From contig NZ_AP022608.1 of assembly GCF_010728925.1 (NCBI RefSeq), positions 1,860,001-1,924,000 of the forward strand: a DNA stretch of 64,000 nt, written 5' to 3'. The stretch's first letter is position 1, and each line of letters starts with the position of its first letter. The notes below the pieces were generated by a model. It searched no databases. It was given only the letters and a program-made list of their open reading frames with translations, and was not told the origin of the DNA. Shown here piece after piece: positions 30,985 through 40,528 of the stretch. This DNA comes from Mycolicibacterium gadium (lineage in GTDB: Bacteria > Actinomycetota > Actinomycetes > Mycobacteriales > Mycobacteriaceae). The position numbers and the translations under genes were made by a program.

Positions 30985-32031
30985 ATGAGTCCCCGCTGGG
31001 TCCTGCACGTCGACCTCGATCAGTTCCAGGCCGCGGTCGAGGTCCGGCGGAACCCTGAGCTCGCCGGGCTGCCGATCATCGTCGGCGGCAACGGTGATCC
31101 GAATGAGCCCAGGAAGGTCGTCACCTGCGCGTCGTACCCGGCGCGGGCGTTCGGCGTGCACGCCGGGATGCCGCTTCGCACCGCGGCGCGCAAGTGCCCC
31201 GACGCGACGTTCCTGCCGCTGGACACGAACGCGTATGACGAGGCCTCCGAAGAGGTGATGGGCCTGCTGCGCGACCTCGGCCATCCCGTCGAGGTGTGGG
31301 GTTGGGACGAGGCGTACATCGGCGCCGACGAGTCGATCGATCCGTTCCAACTCGCCGAACGCATCCGTGAGGTCGTGGCCGCGGGCACGGGGCTGTCGTG
31401 TTCGGTCGGCATCAGCGACAACAAGCAGCGCGCCAAGGTCGCGACCGGTTTCGGTAAGCCGTCGGGAATCTTCTCGCTGACCGAGGACAACTGGATGGCG
31501 GTGATGGGTGACCGTGAGGTCGAGGCCCTCTGGGGGGTCGGTCCCAAGACAGCGAAAAGGCTTGCCGGCATGGGCGTCAACACCGTCGCAGACCTGGCCG
31601 CCACCGACGCGCAACTGTTGACGTCTACCTTCGGTCCGACGACCGGACTCTGGATTCTGTTGCTGGCCAAGGGTGGCGGTGACACCGAGGTCACTGCGCA
31701 ACCGTGGGTGCCGCGCTCGCGCAGCCACGTGATCACGTTCCCCGAGGACCTGACCGACCCTGCCGAAATCGATTCGGCGGTAGTGAAACTCGCGAAGACA
31801 ACACTCGCCGAGATCATCGACCAGGGCCGCGTCGTCACCCGGGTGGCGGTGACGGTGCGCACCAAGACGTTCTTCACCCGCACCAAGATTCGCAAGCTGG
31901 CGTCGGCGGGCAACAACGAACGGACGATTGTCGCCACGGCGCTGGATCTGCTGCACCAATTCGAACTGGACCGTCCGATCCGCCTGCTCGGCGTGCGACT
32001 TGAGCTCGCCGCGCCCGACGGCGGGTACTGA
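30985..32031 (+). CDS. dinB2: Y-family DNA polymerase DinB2 (Pol IV)
   Basis: This 348-residue translesion polymerase has the catalytic carboxylates in HVDLDQF (D10) and GWDEAYIG. Y-family palm, fingers and little-finger parts are complete. The steric-gate position after F14 is Gln (Q15), whereas most DinB proteins have Phe/Tyr and mycobacterial DinB2 has Leu as I recall. A non-aromatic gate allows ribonucleotide use in DinB2. No clear C-terminal clamp-binding motif is visible; the protein ends LELAAPDGGY. It starts 5 nt after the TetR stop. Confidence 0.92.
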   Translation: MSPRWVLHVDLDQFQAAVEVRRNPELAGLPIIVGGNGDPNEPRKVVTCASYPARAFGVHAGMPLRTAARKCPDATFLPLDTNAYDEASEEVMGLLRDLGHPVEVWGWDEAYIGADESIDPFQLAERIREVVAAGTGLSCSVGISDNKQRAKVATGFGKPSGIFSLTEDNWMAVMGDREVEALWGVGPKTAKRLAGMGVNTVADLAATDAQLLTSTFGPTTGLWILLLAKGGGDTEVTAQPWVPRSRSHVITFPEDLTDPAEIDSAVVKLAKTTLAEIIDQGRVVTRVAVTVRTKTFFTRTKIRKLASAGNNERTIVATALDLLHQFELDRPIRLLGVRLELAAPDGGY

Positions 32032-32049
32032 CTAGTCACACCACGGCAA

Positions 32050-32055
32050 TACGCT
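32050..32055 (+). promoter_or_regulatory. -10 element of a leaderless AAA ATPase transcript
   Basis: TACGCT (TANNNT) lies 6 nt before the ATG at 32062. Confidence 0.5.
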
Positions 32056-32061
32056 GCCCCC

Positions 32062-33243
32062 ATGCTGAAAACGATCGCGATCCGCGGGTATCGGTCGTTG
32101 CGCGATGTGGTGCTGCCGCTGGCCGGGCTTACGGTCGTCACCGGCGCCAACGGTACGGGCAAGTCTTCGCTGTACCGGTCACTTCGGCTACTCGCGGACT
32201 GCGGCCGCGGCGAGGTGATCGGCTCCTTGGCGGCCGAGGGTGGTCTGGAGTCGGTGCTGTGGGCGGGTCCCGAACAACTCGGCGGCGCCAAGCGCACCGG
32301 ACGCGTCGAGGGCACGACGCGAACCCGACCCGTCTCGCTCGAGCTGGGATTCGCATCCGACGACTTCGGCTATCTGGTAGACCTCGGGCTGCCACAGATG
32401 GCGGGGCATCGCTCGTTGTTCGCCCGCGACCCCGAGATCAAACGCGAGGCAGTGTTCGTCGGGCCCGTGATGCGGCCCGGTTCGACGCTGGTGCGCCGCA
32501 CCCGCGAATACGCCGAGGCGAGTTCGGAATCGGGCCGCGGCTTCGACAAGCTCACCCAAGCGCTTCCGGCATACCGCAGCGTCCTCGCCGAGTACGCCCA
32601 TCCCGGCGCACATCCGGAGCTCGCCGCGGTACGCGACCGGCTACGCAATTGGCGCTTCTACGATGGCTTCCGGGTGGACGCGACGGCGCCGTCGCGGCTG
32701 AGGCAGGTGGGTACCAGGACACAGGTGCTCGCCGACGACGGCAGCGATCTGGCGGCCGCCATCCAGACGATCATCGAAGCGGGCTTCGACGATCTGCATC
32801 GCGCCGTCGCCGAAGCATTTGACGGCGCCGCCGTGTCGGTCGCCGTGCACGACGGGCTGTTTGACCTTCAACTGCAGCAGCAGGGCATGCTCCGTCCACT
32901 GCGCGCCGCTGAATTATCCGACGGCACATTGCGTTTCCTGCTGTGGGCCGCCGCGTTGCTGAGCCCCCAACCACCCTCACTCATGGTCCTAAACGAACCG
33001 GAGACGTCGCTGCACCCCGACCTGGTCGGCCCGCTCGCGTCGTTGATCCGCGCAGCGGCGGACGCCACGCAGGTCATCGTCGTCACGCATTCGACGGCAC
33101 TACTGGACCACCTGGGCGCAGTCGGGAATGCCGACTCCGACGGCGACGCGATCCAGCTCGAGTTGCGCAAGGATCTCGGCGAGACATGTGTCGACGGCCT
33201 GACCATGCTCACGGCCCCGGCGTGGGATTGGGGTAAGCGCTAG
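32062..33243 (+). CDS. AAA family ATPase, RecF/OLD-like (AAA_21)
   Basis: This 393-residue ATPase has Walker A GANGTGKSS at 28-36, an ABC-like signature ELSDGTLRFL, and Walker B MVLNEPETSLHPD followed by VVTHSTALLDHL. This is the SMC/RecF/OLD-type head without a long coiled coil and without a recognisable nuclease domain. Such single-gene ATPases are found in DNA repair and in phage defence. No partner gene is adjacent. As I recall the gene is absent between dinP and the SDR in M. tuberculosis, so it may be an insertion. Its stop shares CTAG with the SDR stop. Confidence 0.82.
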   Translation: MLKTIAIRGYRSLRDVVLPLAGLTVVTGANGTGKSSLYRSLRLLADCGRGEVIGSLAAEGGLESVLWAGPEQLGGAKRTGRVEGTTRTRPVSLELGFASDDFGYLVDLGLPQMAGHRSLFARDPEIKREAVFVGPVMRPGSTLVRRTREYAEASSESGRGFDKLTQALPAYRSVLAEYAHPGAHPELAAVRDRLRNWRFYDGFRVDATAPSRLRQVGTRTQVLADDGSDLAAAIQTIIEAGFDDLHRAVAEAFDGAAVSVAVHDGLFDLQLQQQGMLRPLRAAELSDGTLRFLLWAAALLSPQPPSLMVLNEPETSLHPDLVGPLASLIRAAADATQVIVVTHSTALLDHLGAVGNADSDGDAIQLELRKDLGETCVDGLTMLTAPAWDWGKR

Positions 33244-34112
33244 CGAGATTTGGCCGGCCGCAGCGCACGGGTGAAGAGCACGTTGACCTGACGCATGGCG
33301 ACGCTGTACGGCCACCACATGGTGCGCTTGAACATATAGAGCGCCCGGATGTCCGGAGACGTGTAGACGAGGAACCTGTTGCGCCGAACGCCGCGCAGGA
33401 TTCGGTCTGCGACATGTTCCGGTGACACCGCGTGGCCACTGAAGCGGTCCGTCCAACGTTGGACGCTGGGATCCTCGCGGTCCACGCCCGCGATGTGAAT
33501 CGTCTGCACCAGCGGCGTTTTCACCGCGCCCGGTACCACGACAGATACGCCGATGCGGTGCCGCGCCAGGTCGAATCGCAGCACCTCGGAGAGGCCACGC
33601 AGGCCGTACTTGCTCGCGCTGTAGGCGGCGTGCCATGGCAACGCGACCAGACCAGCGGCCGACGACACGTTCACCAGATGGCCACCCCGGCCCGCGGCGA
33701 CCATCGGCGGGACGAACGACTCGATGATGTGGATCGGACCCATCAGGTTGACGTCGATCATCGACTTCCAGTGCTGGTGTGAAAGCGTGGAGACAGTGCC
33801 CCACGCCGACACACCCGCGATGTTCATCACCACATCCATCGCCAGGTGCTCGGCGTGGACGTCGGCGGCGAATTCGTCGACGGCGTCGTAGTCGGAGATG
33901 TCAAAAGCACGGTAGGCGCCGACCACGCCACCCAGCGCACGGGCGTCGGCCACGGTCTGCTCCAGACCTTCGGCGTCGCGGTCGGTGAGATAGAGGTGGG
34001 CCCCTTCGGCGGCCAGCTTCAGCGCAGTCGCGCGGCCGATGCCGCTGGCGGCACCAGTGAGCAGACAACGCTTACCGGCGAAATCGCTTCTCCCAGACAC
34101 GCTAGTCGCCAT
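33240..34112 (-). CDS. short-chain dehydrogenase (Rv3057c-like)
   Basis: This 290-residue SDR has the cofactor motif TGAASGIG at about 19-26, NIAG, and the catalytic YSASK with an upstream Ser in NVSSAAG. The Asp after strand 2 (LTDRD) favours NAD(H). The ATG at 34112 was chosen because TAGGGT ends 7 nt before it, a leaderless promoter. It follows the TetR stop by 14 nt. Context with a P450 suggests lipid or sterol metabolism, but the substrate is unknown. Confidence 0.88.
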   Translation of the reverse strand: MATSVSGRSDFAGKRCLLTGAASGIGRATALKLAAEGAHLYLTDRDAEGLEQTVADARALGGVVGAYRAFDISDYDAVDEFAADVHAEHLAMDVVMNIAGVSAWGTVSTLSHQHWKSMIDVNLMGPIHIIESFVPPMVAAGRGGHLVNVSSAAGLVALPWHAAYSASKYGLRGLSEVLRFDLARHRIGVSVVVPGAVKTPLVQTIHIAGVDREDPSVQRWTDRFSGHAVSPEHVADRILRGVRRNRFLVYTSPDIRALYMFKRTMWWPYSVAMRQVNVLFTRALRPAKSR

Positions 34113-34119
34113 TCCGCTG

Positions 34120-34125
34120 ACCCTA
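34120..34125 (-). promoter_or_regulatory. -10 element of the leaderless SDR transcript
   Basis: Minus-strand TAGGGT lies 7 nt before the ATG at 34112, between the TetR stop and the SDR start. Confidence 0.5.
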
Positions 34126-34126
34126 C

Positions 34127-34756
34127 CTAGGCCGATTGACCGTTGCCCCAGAAGGCGGACAGCCATAGCCGCTCGACGATATCTACGGCGCGCGCGGGTT
34201 CCTCATTCCGACCGACGAAGGCACTGTCATGCATCAGCGTGAAGGAGGTCACCGCCGCCAGGGTCCGAACCAGGGCGGGCAGGTCGTCAGAGATCGGCCG
34301 CGCGTCGGGGTCGTTCTCGAGCAGAGTGATCAGTTTGGCGATGACACCGTCGTAAAAGTCGTCCATGATCTCGCGGATCTCCGCGTCGGTGTTGCGCGCC
34401 GCCGCGCATGCCGTCATCACCGGATCCTCGTTCGCGTACACGGCAGCCGCGCTACCCACCATCCGCTTCGCGAAGGCCGCAGGCGCCTCGCCGGGCTCAC
34501 GGGGCGCGAAATGATGCGTGAGGTCGTCGAGCAGGTCGCCGGCGTCCTTCATGATCGTCGCGAGCACCGCGTACTTCGAGTCGAAGTAGAAGTAGAAACC
34601 TGATCGGGCGACCCCGGCTCGTTCGCTGATGGTGCTGACGGACAAATCGGCGAACGAGCGCTCGTGGAGCAGATCGCGCACCGCGGTGACGATGGCGTCA
34701 CGTTGCCGGTCACCCCTGCTGCGGCGCACCTCGGGGCCGACGGACTCAGCGGTCAT
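34127..34756 (-). CDS. TetR family regulator (Rv3058c-like)
   Basis: This 209-residue repressor has the helix-turn-helix LSVSTISERAGVARSGFYFYF at about 40-60. The ATG at 34756 gives the common length; an ATG at 34774 is possible. It is divergent from cyp136, with an 18-bp palindrome at 34794-34811 between the two, so it very likely represses cyp136 and itself. The SDR downstream may be in the same regulon. Confidence 0.88.
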   Translation of the reverse strand: MTAESVGPEVRRSRGDRQRDAIVTAVRDLLHERSFADLSVSTISERAGVARSGFYFYFDSKYAVLATIMKDAGDLLDDLTHHFAPREPGEAPAAFAKRMVGSAAAVYANEDPVMTACAAARNTDAEIREIMDDFYDGVIAKLITLLENDPDARPISDDLPALVRTLAAVTSFTLMHDSAFVGRNEEPARAVDIVERLWLSAFWGNGQSA

Positions 34757-34793
34757 GGCAGTAGACCTTCGCATCGCGCCACGCCAGATCCAA

Positions 34794-34811
34794 ACTTGAC
34801 ATGCGTCAAGT
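34794..34811. promoter_or_regulatory. predicted TetR operator between tetR and cyp136
   Basis: ACTTGACATGCGTCAAGT is a perfect inverted repeat with 7-bp arms and a 4-bp centre, placed 38 nt before the TetR start and 75 nt before cyp136. Confidence 0.72.
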
Positions 34812-34886
34812 CTGCCATCCAGGATAAGGATAGGAGTGACAACGCCCACAGTCAGGCCACAGTCATCTTTTGCTTGAGGAGCCCAG

Positions 34887-36371
34887 ATGCCGACGACCAT
34901 CAGCACCAAGGACTACCTGCTGGACAAGGCGAAGCGACGGTTGACCCCGTCGATCACCAATTTCCCGGGTATGAGTGTGGTCGAGCGCCGGCTGCTCAAC
35001 ACCGACTTTCCACAGAAGACGATGACGAACCCGCCCCCGGGCAGCGAGCTCAAGGGAGTCGCCGGCGACGCCGGCCTGCCGATTTTGGGCCACATGATCG
35101 AGATGTTCCGCGGCGGACCCGACTACCTGCTGCACATCTACCGCAAATACGGCCCGCTCTACTATGCCGACTCTCCCGTCCTGCCCGCCGTCACGGCGCT
35201 CGGCCCCGATGCCGCGCAGGCCATCTACTCCAACCGAAACAAGGACTTCAACCAGCAGGGCTGGGTCCCGGTGATCGGCCCCTTCTTCCACCGCGGCCTG
35301 ATGCTTCTCGACTTCGAGGAGCACATGTTCCACCGGCGGATCATGCAGGAGGCGTTCGTCCGGAGCCGGCTGGTCGGCTATCAGGAGCAGGTCGACAAGG
35401 TGGTCTCACAGGTCATCGCGAATGACTGGGTGACCAACGACCCGCGGTTCCTGATGTATCCGGCGATGAAGGAGCTCACGCTCGACATCGCCTCGATGGT
35501 GTTCATGGGTCACGAGCCGGGCACCGACCACGAACTCGTCACCAAGGTCAACAACGCGTTCACCACCACCACCCGCGCGGGCAACGCGATCATCCGCAAG
35601 CCGGTGCCGCCCTTCACCTGGTGGCGCGGGATGCAGGCCCGCAAGCTTCTCGAGGACTACTTCGAGGAGCGAGTGCGGGAACGTCGCGGCAAGGACGGTT
35701 CGGATCTGCTGACCGTGCTGTGTCAAACCGAGGACGAGGACGGCAACAAGTTCTCGGACGACGACATCGTCAACCACATGATCTTCCTGATGATGGCCGC
35801 GCACGACACGTCGACATCGACGGCGACCACGATGATCTACCACTTGGCGAAACACCCTGAGTGGCAAGACCGTTGCCGCGACGAGTCCGACCGTCTCGGC
35901 GACGGACCGCTCGACATCGATTCGCTCGAGAAGCTGGAATCCCTCGATCTGGTGATGAACGAGTCCATCCGCCTGGTGACCCCGGTGCAGTGGGCGATGC
36001 GTCAAACGGTGCGCGACACCGAACTGTTGGGCTACTACCTGCCCAAGGGCACGAACGTCATCGCCTACCCCGGGATGAACCATCGACTCGAGGAGTTCTA
36101 CCCCGAACCGATGAAGTTCGATCCGCTGCGCTTCACCGAACCGCGGAACGAGCACAAGTCGCACCGGTACGCGTTCAGCCCCTTCGGCGGCGGCGCGCAC
36201 AAGTGCATAGGCATGACGTTCGGCCAGTTCGAGGTGAAGACAATCCTGCACCGGCTGCTGCGCAAGTACCGGCTCGAGCTCCCACACAAGGGCTATACGA
36301 CCGAATGGGATTACGGCGGCATGCCGGTGCCCAAGGACGGTATGCACATCGTGCTGCGTCCGCTGCACTGA
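34887..36371 (+). CDS. cyp136: cytochrome P450 CYP136
   Basis: This 494-residue P450 has the I-helix oxygen-binding motif AAHDTST, the K-helix ExxR in NESIRL, and the heme-thiolate loop FGGGAHKCIG with Cys at about 440. CYP136 is related to CYP51 but has no firmly known substrate. The ATG follows GAGGAG. A small membrane protein starts 2 nt after the stop. Expression is likely governed by the TetR operator at 34794-34811. Confidence 0.93.
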   Translation: MPTTISTKDYLLDKAKRRLTPSITNFPGMSVVERRLLNTDFPQKTMTNPPPGSELKGVAGDAGLPILGHMIEMFRGGPDYLLHIYRKYGPLYYADSPVLPAVTALGPDAAQAIYSNRNKDFNQQGWVPVIGPFFHRGLMLLDFEEHMFHRRIMQEAFVRSRLVGYQEQVDKVVSQVIANDWVTNDPRFLMYPAMKELTLDIASMVFMGHEPGTDHELVTKVNNAFTTTTRAGNAIIRKPVPPFTWWRGMQARKLLEDYFEERVRERRGKDGSDLLTVLCQTEDEDGNKFSDDDIVNHMIFLMMAAHDTSTSTATTMIYHLAKHPEWQDRCRDESDRLGDGPLDIDSLEKLESLDLVMNESIRLVTPVQWAMRQTVRDTELLGYYLPKGTNVIAYPGMNHRLEEFYPEPMKFDPLRFTEPRNEHKSHRYAFSPFGGGAHKCIGMTFGQFEVKTILHRLLRKYRLELPHKGYTTEWDYGGMPVPKDGMHIVLRPLH

Positions 36372-36373
36372 CC

Positions 36374-36760
36374 ATGGCCGACAATCAGCGTTCCGTGGCC
36401 GGCCGCGTGCTTGCGGCACTGGCCATCGGGCGAATCGCCGCCGGCGTGCTGGCGTGGCTCAGCCCGAGCCTCACCGCACGGGTTTTCGGGATGGATGCCG
36501 ACGGCGGCCAGTCGCATTACGCGTGGCGCTTGTTCGGAGTACGCGACGTCGTCATCGGCATGGGCACGCTGCTGTCGTCGGGTGCGCAGCAACGAGCGTT
36601 CGTGACCGCCGGGTTGGCGTGTGATGTGGGCGACGGCGCCGCCGGTGCCGTCGCGATATCCCGCGGCGACTTCACGCGCTCGACGGCCGGCGCCCCCGTC
36701 ACCGTGCCGGTTCTCGCGGTCGCGCTCGGCGCATGGGCCCTGCGCGGCATCGCACGCTAG
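36374..36760 (+). CDS. small four-helix membrane protein
   Basis: This 128-residue protein has about four hydrophobic segments and a conserved-looking WRLFGVRDVVIGMGTL. Similar short mycobacterial membrane proteins follow oxidoreductase genes, but the function is unknown. The ATG is 2 nt after the cyp136 stop, so cotranslation is likely. The hairpin at 36778-36820 follows. Confidence 0.75.
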   Translation: MADNQRSVAGRVLAALAIGRIAAGVLAWLSPSLTARVFGMDADGGQSHYAWRLFGVRDVVIGMGTLLSSGAQQRAFVTAGLACDVGDGAAGAVAISRGDFTRSTAGAPVTVPVLAVALGAWALRGIAR

Positions 36761-36777
36761 CCCATCGCCGCGAAATG

Positions 36778-36820
36778 GAATTCCAGCAGCGAAAGTCCGA
36801 GTAGAGGCCTGCTGGAATTC
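36778..36820. terminator. long hairpin between convergent genes
   Basis: GAATTCCAGCAG (36778-36789) and CTGCTGGAATTC (36809-36820) pair perfectly around a 19-nt loop, with further partial pairing outside. It separates the cyp136 operon from the convergent LeuA-domain gene. Confidence 0.68.
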
Positions 36821-36833
36821 GATTTCGGCGAGA

Positions 36834-37334
36834 TCAAGCCGCCAGCAGCCGGTTGGCGCACGCGATAACCGCACGCAACGCCGACTGCGTCGGGTCGTCG
36901 GCGAGGCCCACCGCCCATTCGGAGTGACCTCCGCCGGAACCGCGGATGAACGTCGCGGTGTTGTCTCCGGCCGGCAGTTGGTGGAACGCGGTCATCTCGA
37001 CCGCGATCCCGCGCTCGTAGAGCATCTCCGTCAGCGCGGCGACCGGTCCGCACGCCTTGGCCGACGACGTGCTGATGCGATCTCCGACGGCCAGCGTCGC
37101 CTTATAGGTGCGGGCCTGCGGACCCAGCCGGGTGGCGGGCCGATCAGCATCGGCGCACTCCCACTGGCCCAGTCGCAATGGTCCTGTCGTGGGCGCATAT
37201 TGATCGAGGAACGTTTCGAAAGACATCGCATCGGCCTCCTGGCGCAGACCGCGGGGCAGGGGTCCATCCACGTGGCTCGCGAACGGTGCTGGGCCCGTTA
37301 TGGGAGCTGCACTGATTGCGGGTTCGAATGTCAT
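36834..37334 (-). CDS. stand-alone 2-isopropylmalate synthase (LeuA) regulatory-domain protein
   Basis: The 166-residue protein resembles only the C-terminal LeuA allosteric/dimer domain: ARTYKATLAVGDRISTSSAKACGPV and ALTEMLYERGIAVEMTAF, then a strand with NTATFIRG and a final helix. No catalytic TIM-barrel is encoded here. In LeuA this domain binds leucine. An orphan copy could bind a branched-chain amino acid, act on LeuA in trans, or have drifted to another ligand. The leader and hairpins at 37381-37484 support amino-acid-dependent control. The first 35 or so residues are low-complexity. Confidence 0.75.
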   Translation of the reverse strand: MTFEPAISAAPITGPAPFASHVDGPLPRGLRQEADAMSFETFLDQYAPTTGPLRLGQWECADADRPATRLGPQARTYKATLAVGDRISTSSAKACGPVAALTEMLYERGIAVEMTAFHQLPAGDNTATFIRGSGGGHSEWAVGLADDPTQSALRAVIACANRLLAA

Positions 37335-37380
37335 GTGCCGGTCTTCTCAGTTCAGAGGAAGTGACCGACGAAGTAGCGAC

Positions 37381-37424
37381 GACCCACAGCGAGGGGTCGG
37401 TCAGGATCAGACCCCGCTGCGGGT
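37381..37424 (-). promoter_or_regulatory. predicted transcription attenuator of the LeuA-domain gene
   Basis: On the minus-strand RNA four short segments can pair in alternative ways. ACCCG (37420-37424) pairs with CGGGGT (37411-37416); GGGGTC (37410-37415) with GACCCC (37393-37398); GACCC (37394-37398) with GGGTC (37381-37385). The first segment overlaps the leader peptide's codons. This is the layout of ribosome-mediated attenuation, though there is no U-run. Confidence 0.5.
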
Positions 37425-37448
37425 TGCTACTACGAGTCGCCTCGGCAC
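37407..37448 (-). CDS. leader peptide, 13 residues
   Basis: GTG at 37448 opens a 13-codon frame encoding MPRRLVVATRSGV and ending in TGA at 37407. It holds a Leu-Val-Val run, suiting branched-chain amino-acid sensing. TAGAGT lies 7 nt upstream, so the transcript should begin at the GTG. It precedes the LeuA-domain gene by 72 nt. Confidence 0.5.
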   Translation of the reverse strand: MPRRLVVATRSGV

Positions 37449-37455
37449 GTTGGCG

Positions 37456-37484
37456 ACTCTAGACGCCCCCGCAGGCGGGTGCAA
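37456..37484 (-). promoter_or_regulatory. promoter of the leader peptide / LeuA-domain gene
   Basis: Minus-strand TTGCAC (37479-37484) and TAGAGT (37456-37461) are 17 nt apart, and the -10 is 7 nt from the GTG at 37448. The 8-bp inverted repeat at 37434-37441/37452-37459 flanks the start. Confidence 0.5.
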
Positions 37485-37573
37485 ACACATTTCAGGCGGC
37501 AACGCGGGTCAGGCGCAAAACCCCGGCCCCAGCGGGCAGCCTGCAACGGTCCGCGAAGTAACGTGAGCGCGCG

Positions 37574-38334
37574 ATGACGTGGTGGGATGCGGCCTTTCTC
37601 GCCGCAGCAGGTGTGCTCGGCGGCCTCACCGGGAGCATCGCGGGCTTGGCCTCAGTCGCCACGTATCCCGCACTGTTGCTCGTGGGCCTGCCACCCGTTA
37701 CGGCCAACGTGACCAACACGGTCGCCGTGGTGTTCAACGGCATCGGGTCGGTGTGGGGCTCGCGTCCTGAACTGAACGGGCAGGGTCCGTGGCTGAAACG
37801 TATCGCTCCGGTCGCGGCGGCGGGAGGACTGGTCGGCGCCGTTCTGCTGTTGTCGCTCCCGGCCGAGGGCTTCGAGAAGGTGGTTCCCCTTCTCCTCGCA
37901 TTCGCCTCGGTGGCCATCCTCATCCCGGCCCGCCAGCGCAAGGATGCGACGGTGGCCAGTCACCGAAGACACACGGTGACGTTGGTACTCGAGTCGGCCG
38001 CGATCTTCGTAATTTGTATCTATGGCGGCTATTTCGGTGCAGCCGCGGGTGTTCTCCTGCTCGCGATACTGCTCCGGGCGGGCGGGGCGACGCTCGCGCA
38101 CGCCAATGCGGGCAAGAACGTCATCCTCGGCATCGCCAACGTCGTCGCGGCGGTCATCTTCGTCTTCGTCGCACCGGTGCAGTGGTCGGCGGTCGTCCCT
38201 CTCGGCTTGGGCTGCCTCGTCGGATCACGGCTGGGTCCCGTCGTCGTGCGTCACGCACCTGCCAAGCCGATTCGGCTGGCGATCGGTGCTGCGGGACTGG
38301 CGCTGGCCGTCAAACTCGGGTTTGACGCCTTCGG

Positions 38335-38338
<4 letters not shown>
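37574..38338 (+). CDS. TauE/SafE-family membrane transporter
   Basis: This 254-residue protein has about eight membrane helices and the two-repeat TauE/SafE pattern (GGLTGSIAGLASVATYPALL, then GGYFGAAAGVLLLAILL). The family moves sulfite, sulfonates or other organic anions. The ATG is at 37574; a TAACGT -10 lies 9 nt before it. It is convergent with the phosphotransferase, sharing CTAG at the stops. Substrate unknown. Confidence 0.85.
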
Positions 38339-39402
<1,064 letters not shown>

Positions 39403-39414
39403 GAAGACATGTTG

Positions 39415-40242
39415 TCAGGTCTTACGCGCCGTCAGCAGCAGGTACTCCCATTCCATCGTCGAGTCGCCGCTGAGGACGCTGTCGCCCACTTGCGCAATGG
39501 CCGCGTCGAGCTCGGCCACCCGGTCTGTGTCGTTTTCGATGTTGCGGTAGACCGCGATCGTCGGACCGTAGGTGGCCTTGAAGTAGTCACGGAAGGCGGC
39601 TCCGTCTGCGAAGTGGTCGACGGTCAGGGTGCGTCTCTCGGTGACGACGTCGGTGACGCGGTCACCGAGCAGCGCGCGGACGTGGTCCTCGTCTCCCCAC
39701 AGCGGCGGCGGTTGGGCACCGGTCGGTGGGGGCGGAGCGTAGGGCTTCATCGTCGCCCACAGCTGCCCGATATGGCCTTCAGGTGTCCAACTGATCAGCC
39801 CGATCCTGCCGCCGGGTTTACACACGCGGATCAGCTCCCGTGCGGCGAGCTGATGAAACGGCGCGAACATCACGCCGATACACGACATCACCACATCGAA
39901 TTCGTTGTCATCGAAGGGCAATTCATGGGCGTTGGCCTCACGCCATTCCAGCTCGACGCCTCGGTCGGCGGCCAATCGAGCGCCGGCGTCCAACAGGTCC
40001 GGGCACAGGTCACTGGCGACGACCGTCGCGCCTGTTTCGGCGGCCGGTATCGACGCGTTTCCCGTTCCGGCCGCTACGTCCAAGACCCGATCCCCCGGGC
40101 CGATGCCGCTAGCTTCAACCAGCACGGGCCCGAGCGGAGAAACGAGTTCGACGGCGAGTTTGGGATAGTCGCCGGACGCCCACATCGCGCGATGTTTGGC
40201 AGCGACCTGTTGTACGTCGAGGGTTGCTGGGGGATCAGTCAT
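39415..40242 (-). CDS. class I SAM-dependent methyltransferase
   Basis: This 275-residue enzyme has motif I VLDVAAGTGNASIPAA at about 53-68, then ELPFDDNEFDVVMSCIG and CKPGGRIGLISW, a UbiE-type core. GAGGAGG before the ATG at 40242 is a strong ribosome-binding site. The stop is 12 nt before the phosphotransferase start, so the two form an operon. Substrate unknown. Confidence 0.87.
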   Translation of the reverse strand: MTDPPATLDVQQVAAKHRAMWASGDYPKLAVELVSPLGPVLVEASGIGPGDRVLDVAAGTGNASIPAAETGATVVASDLCPDLLDAGARLAADRGVELEWREANAHELPFDDNEFDVVMSCIGVMFAPFHQLAARELIRVCKPGGRIGLISWTPEGHIGQLWATMKPYAPPPPTGAQPPPLWGDEDHVRALLGDRVTDVVTERRTLTVDHFADGAAFRDYFKATYGPTIAVYRNIENDTDRVAELDAAIAQVGDSVLSGDSTMEWEYLLLTARKT

Positions 40243-40528
40243 GGCGAGGCCTCCTCAGTCGAGTACAAACATGGACGTAAGCCGAAATTGACGGTCTGGT
40301 AACAGATCTGACTGGCGCCAATCCATGCCGCACCGTTCACTCAACGCCCCGAGGAGCGGGAATATCCGGTAATCGACAAGAATGTTCGCCGTTGTCCGCC
40401 CGTACGGCGGTCTCCATGAGGCTGTTGCTATGCAGCGCTTTGATGCCTTCGTCGAACACGCTGCCGTGCGGGTTGGGGTCGATCTTCGATGTGCCAGGTG
40501 TGTCTTCCTGCGCGTGTCGTGACCAAGC
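40243..40528 (-). other. 286-nt gap with coding-like sequence in frame after the upstream stop
   Basis: No complete gene is evident. Following the TGA of the pyruvate-oxidase-like gene, the same frame stays open to a TGA at 40337-40339 (63 codons). Its middle part, encoding SKIDPNPHGSVFDEGIKALH and on, uses mostly G/C third bases. It may be a gene remnant or a readthrough tail; I do not recognise it. The last 90 nt before the methyltransferase show nothing further. Confidence 0.4.
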
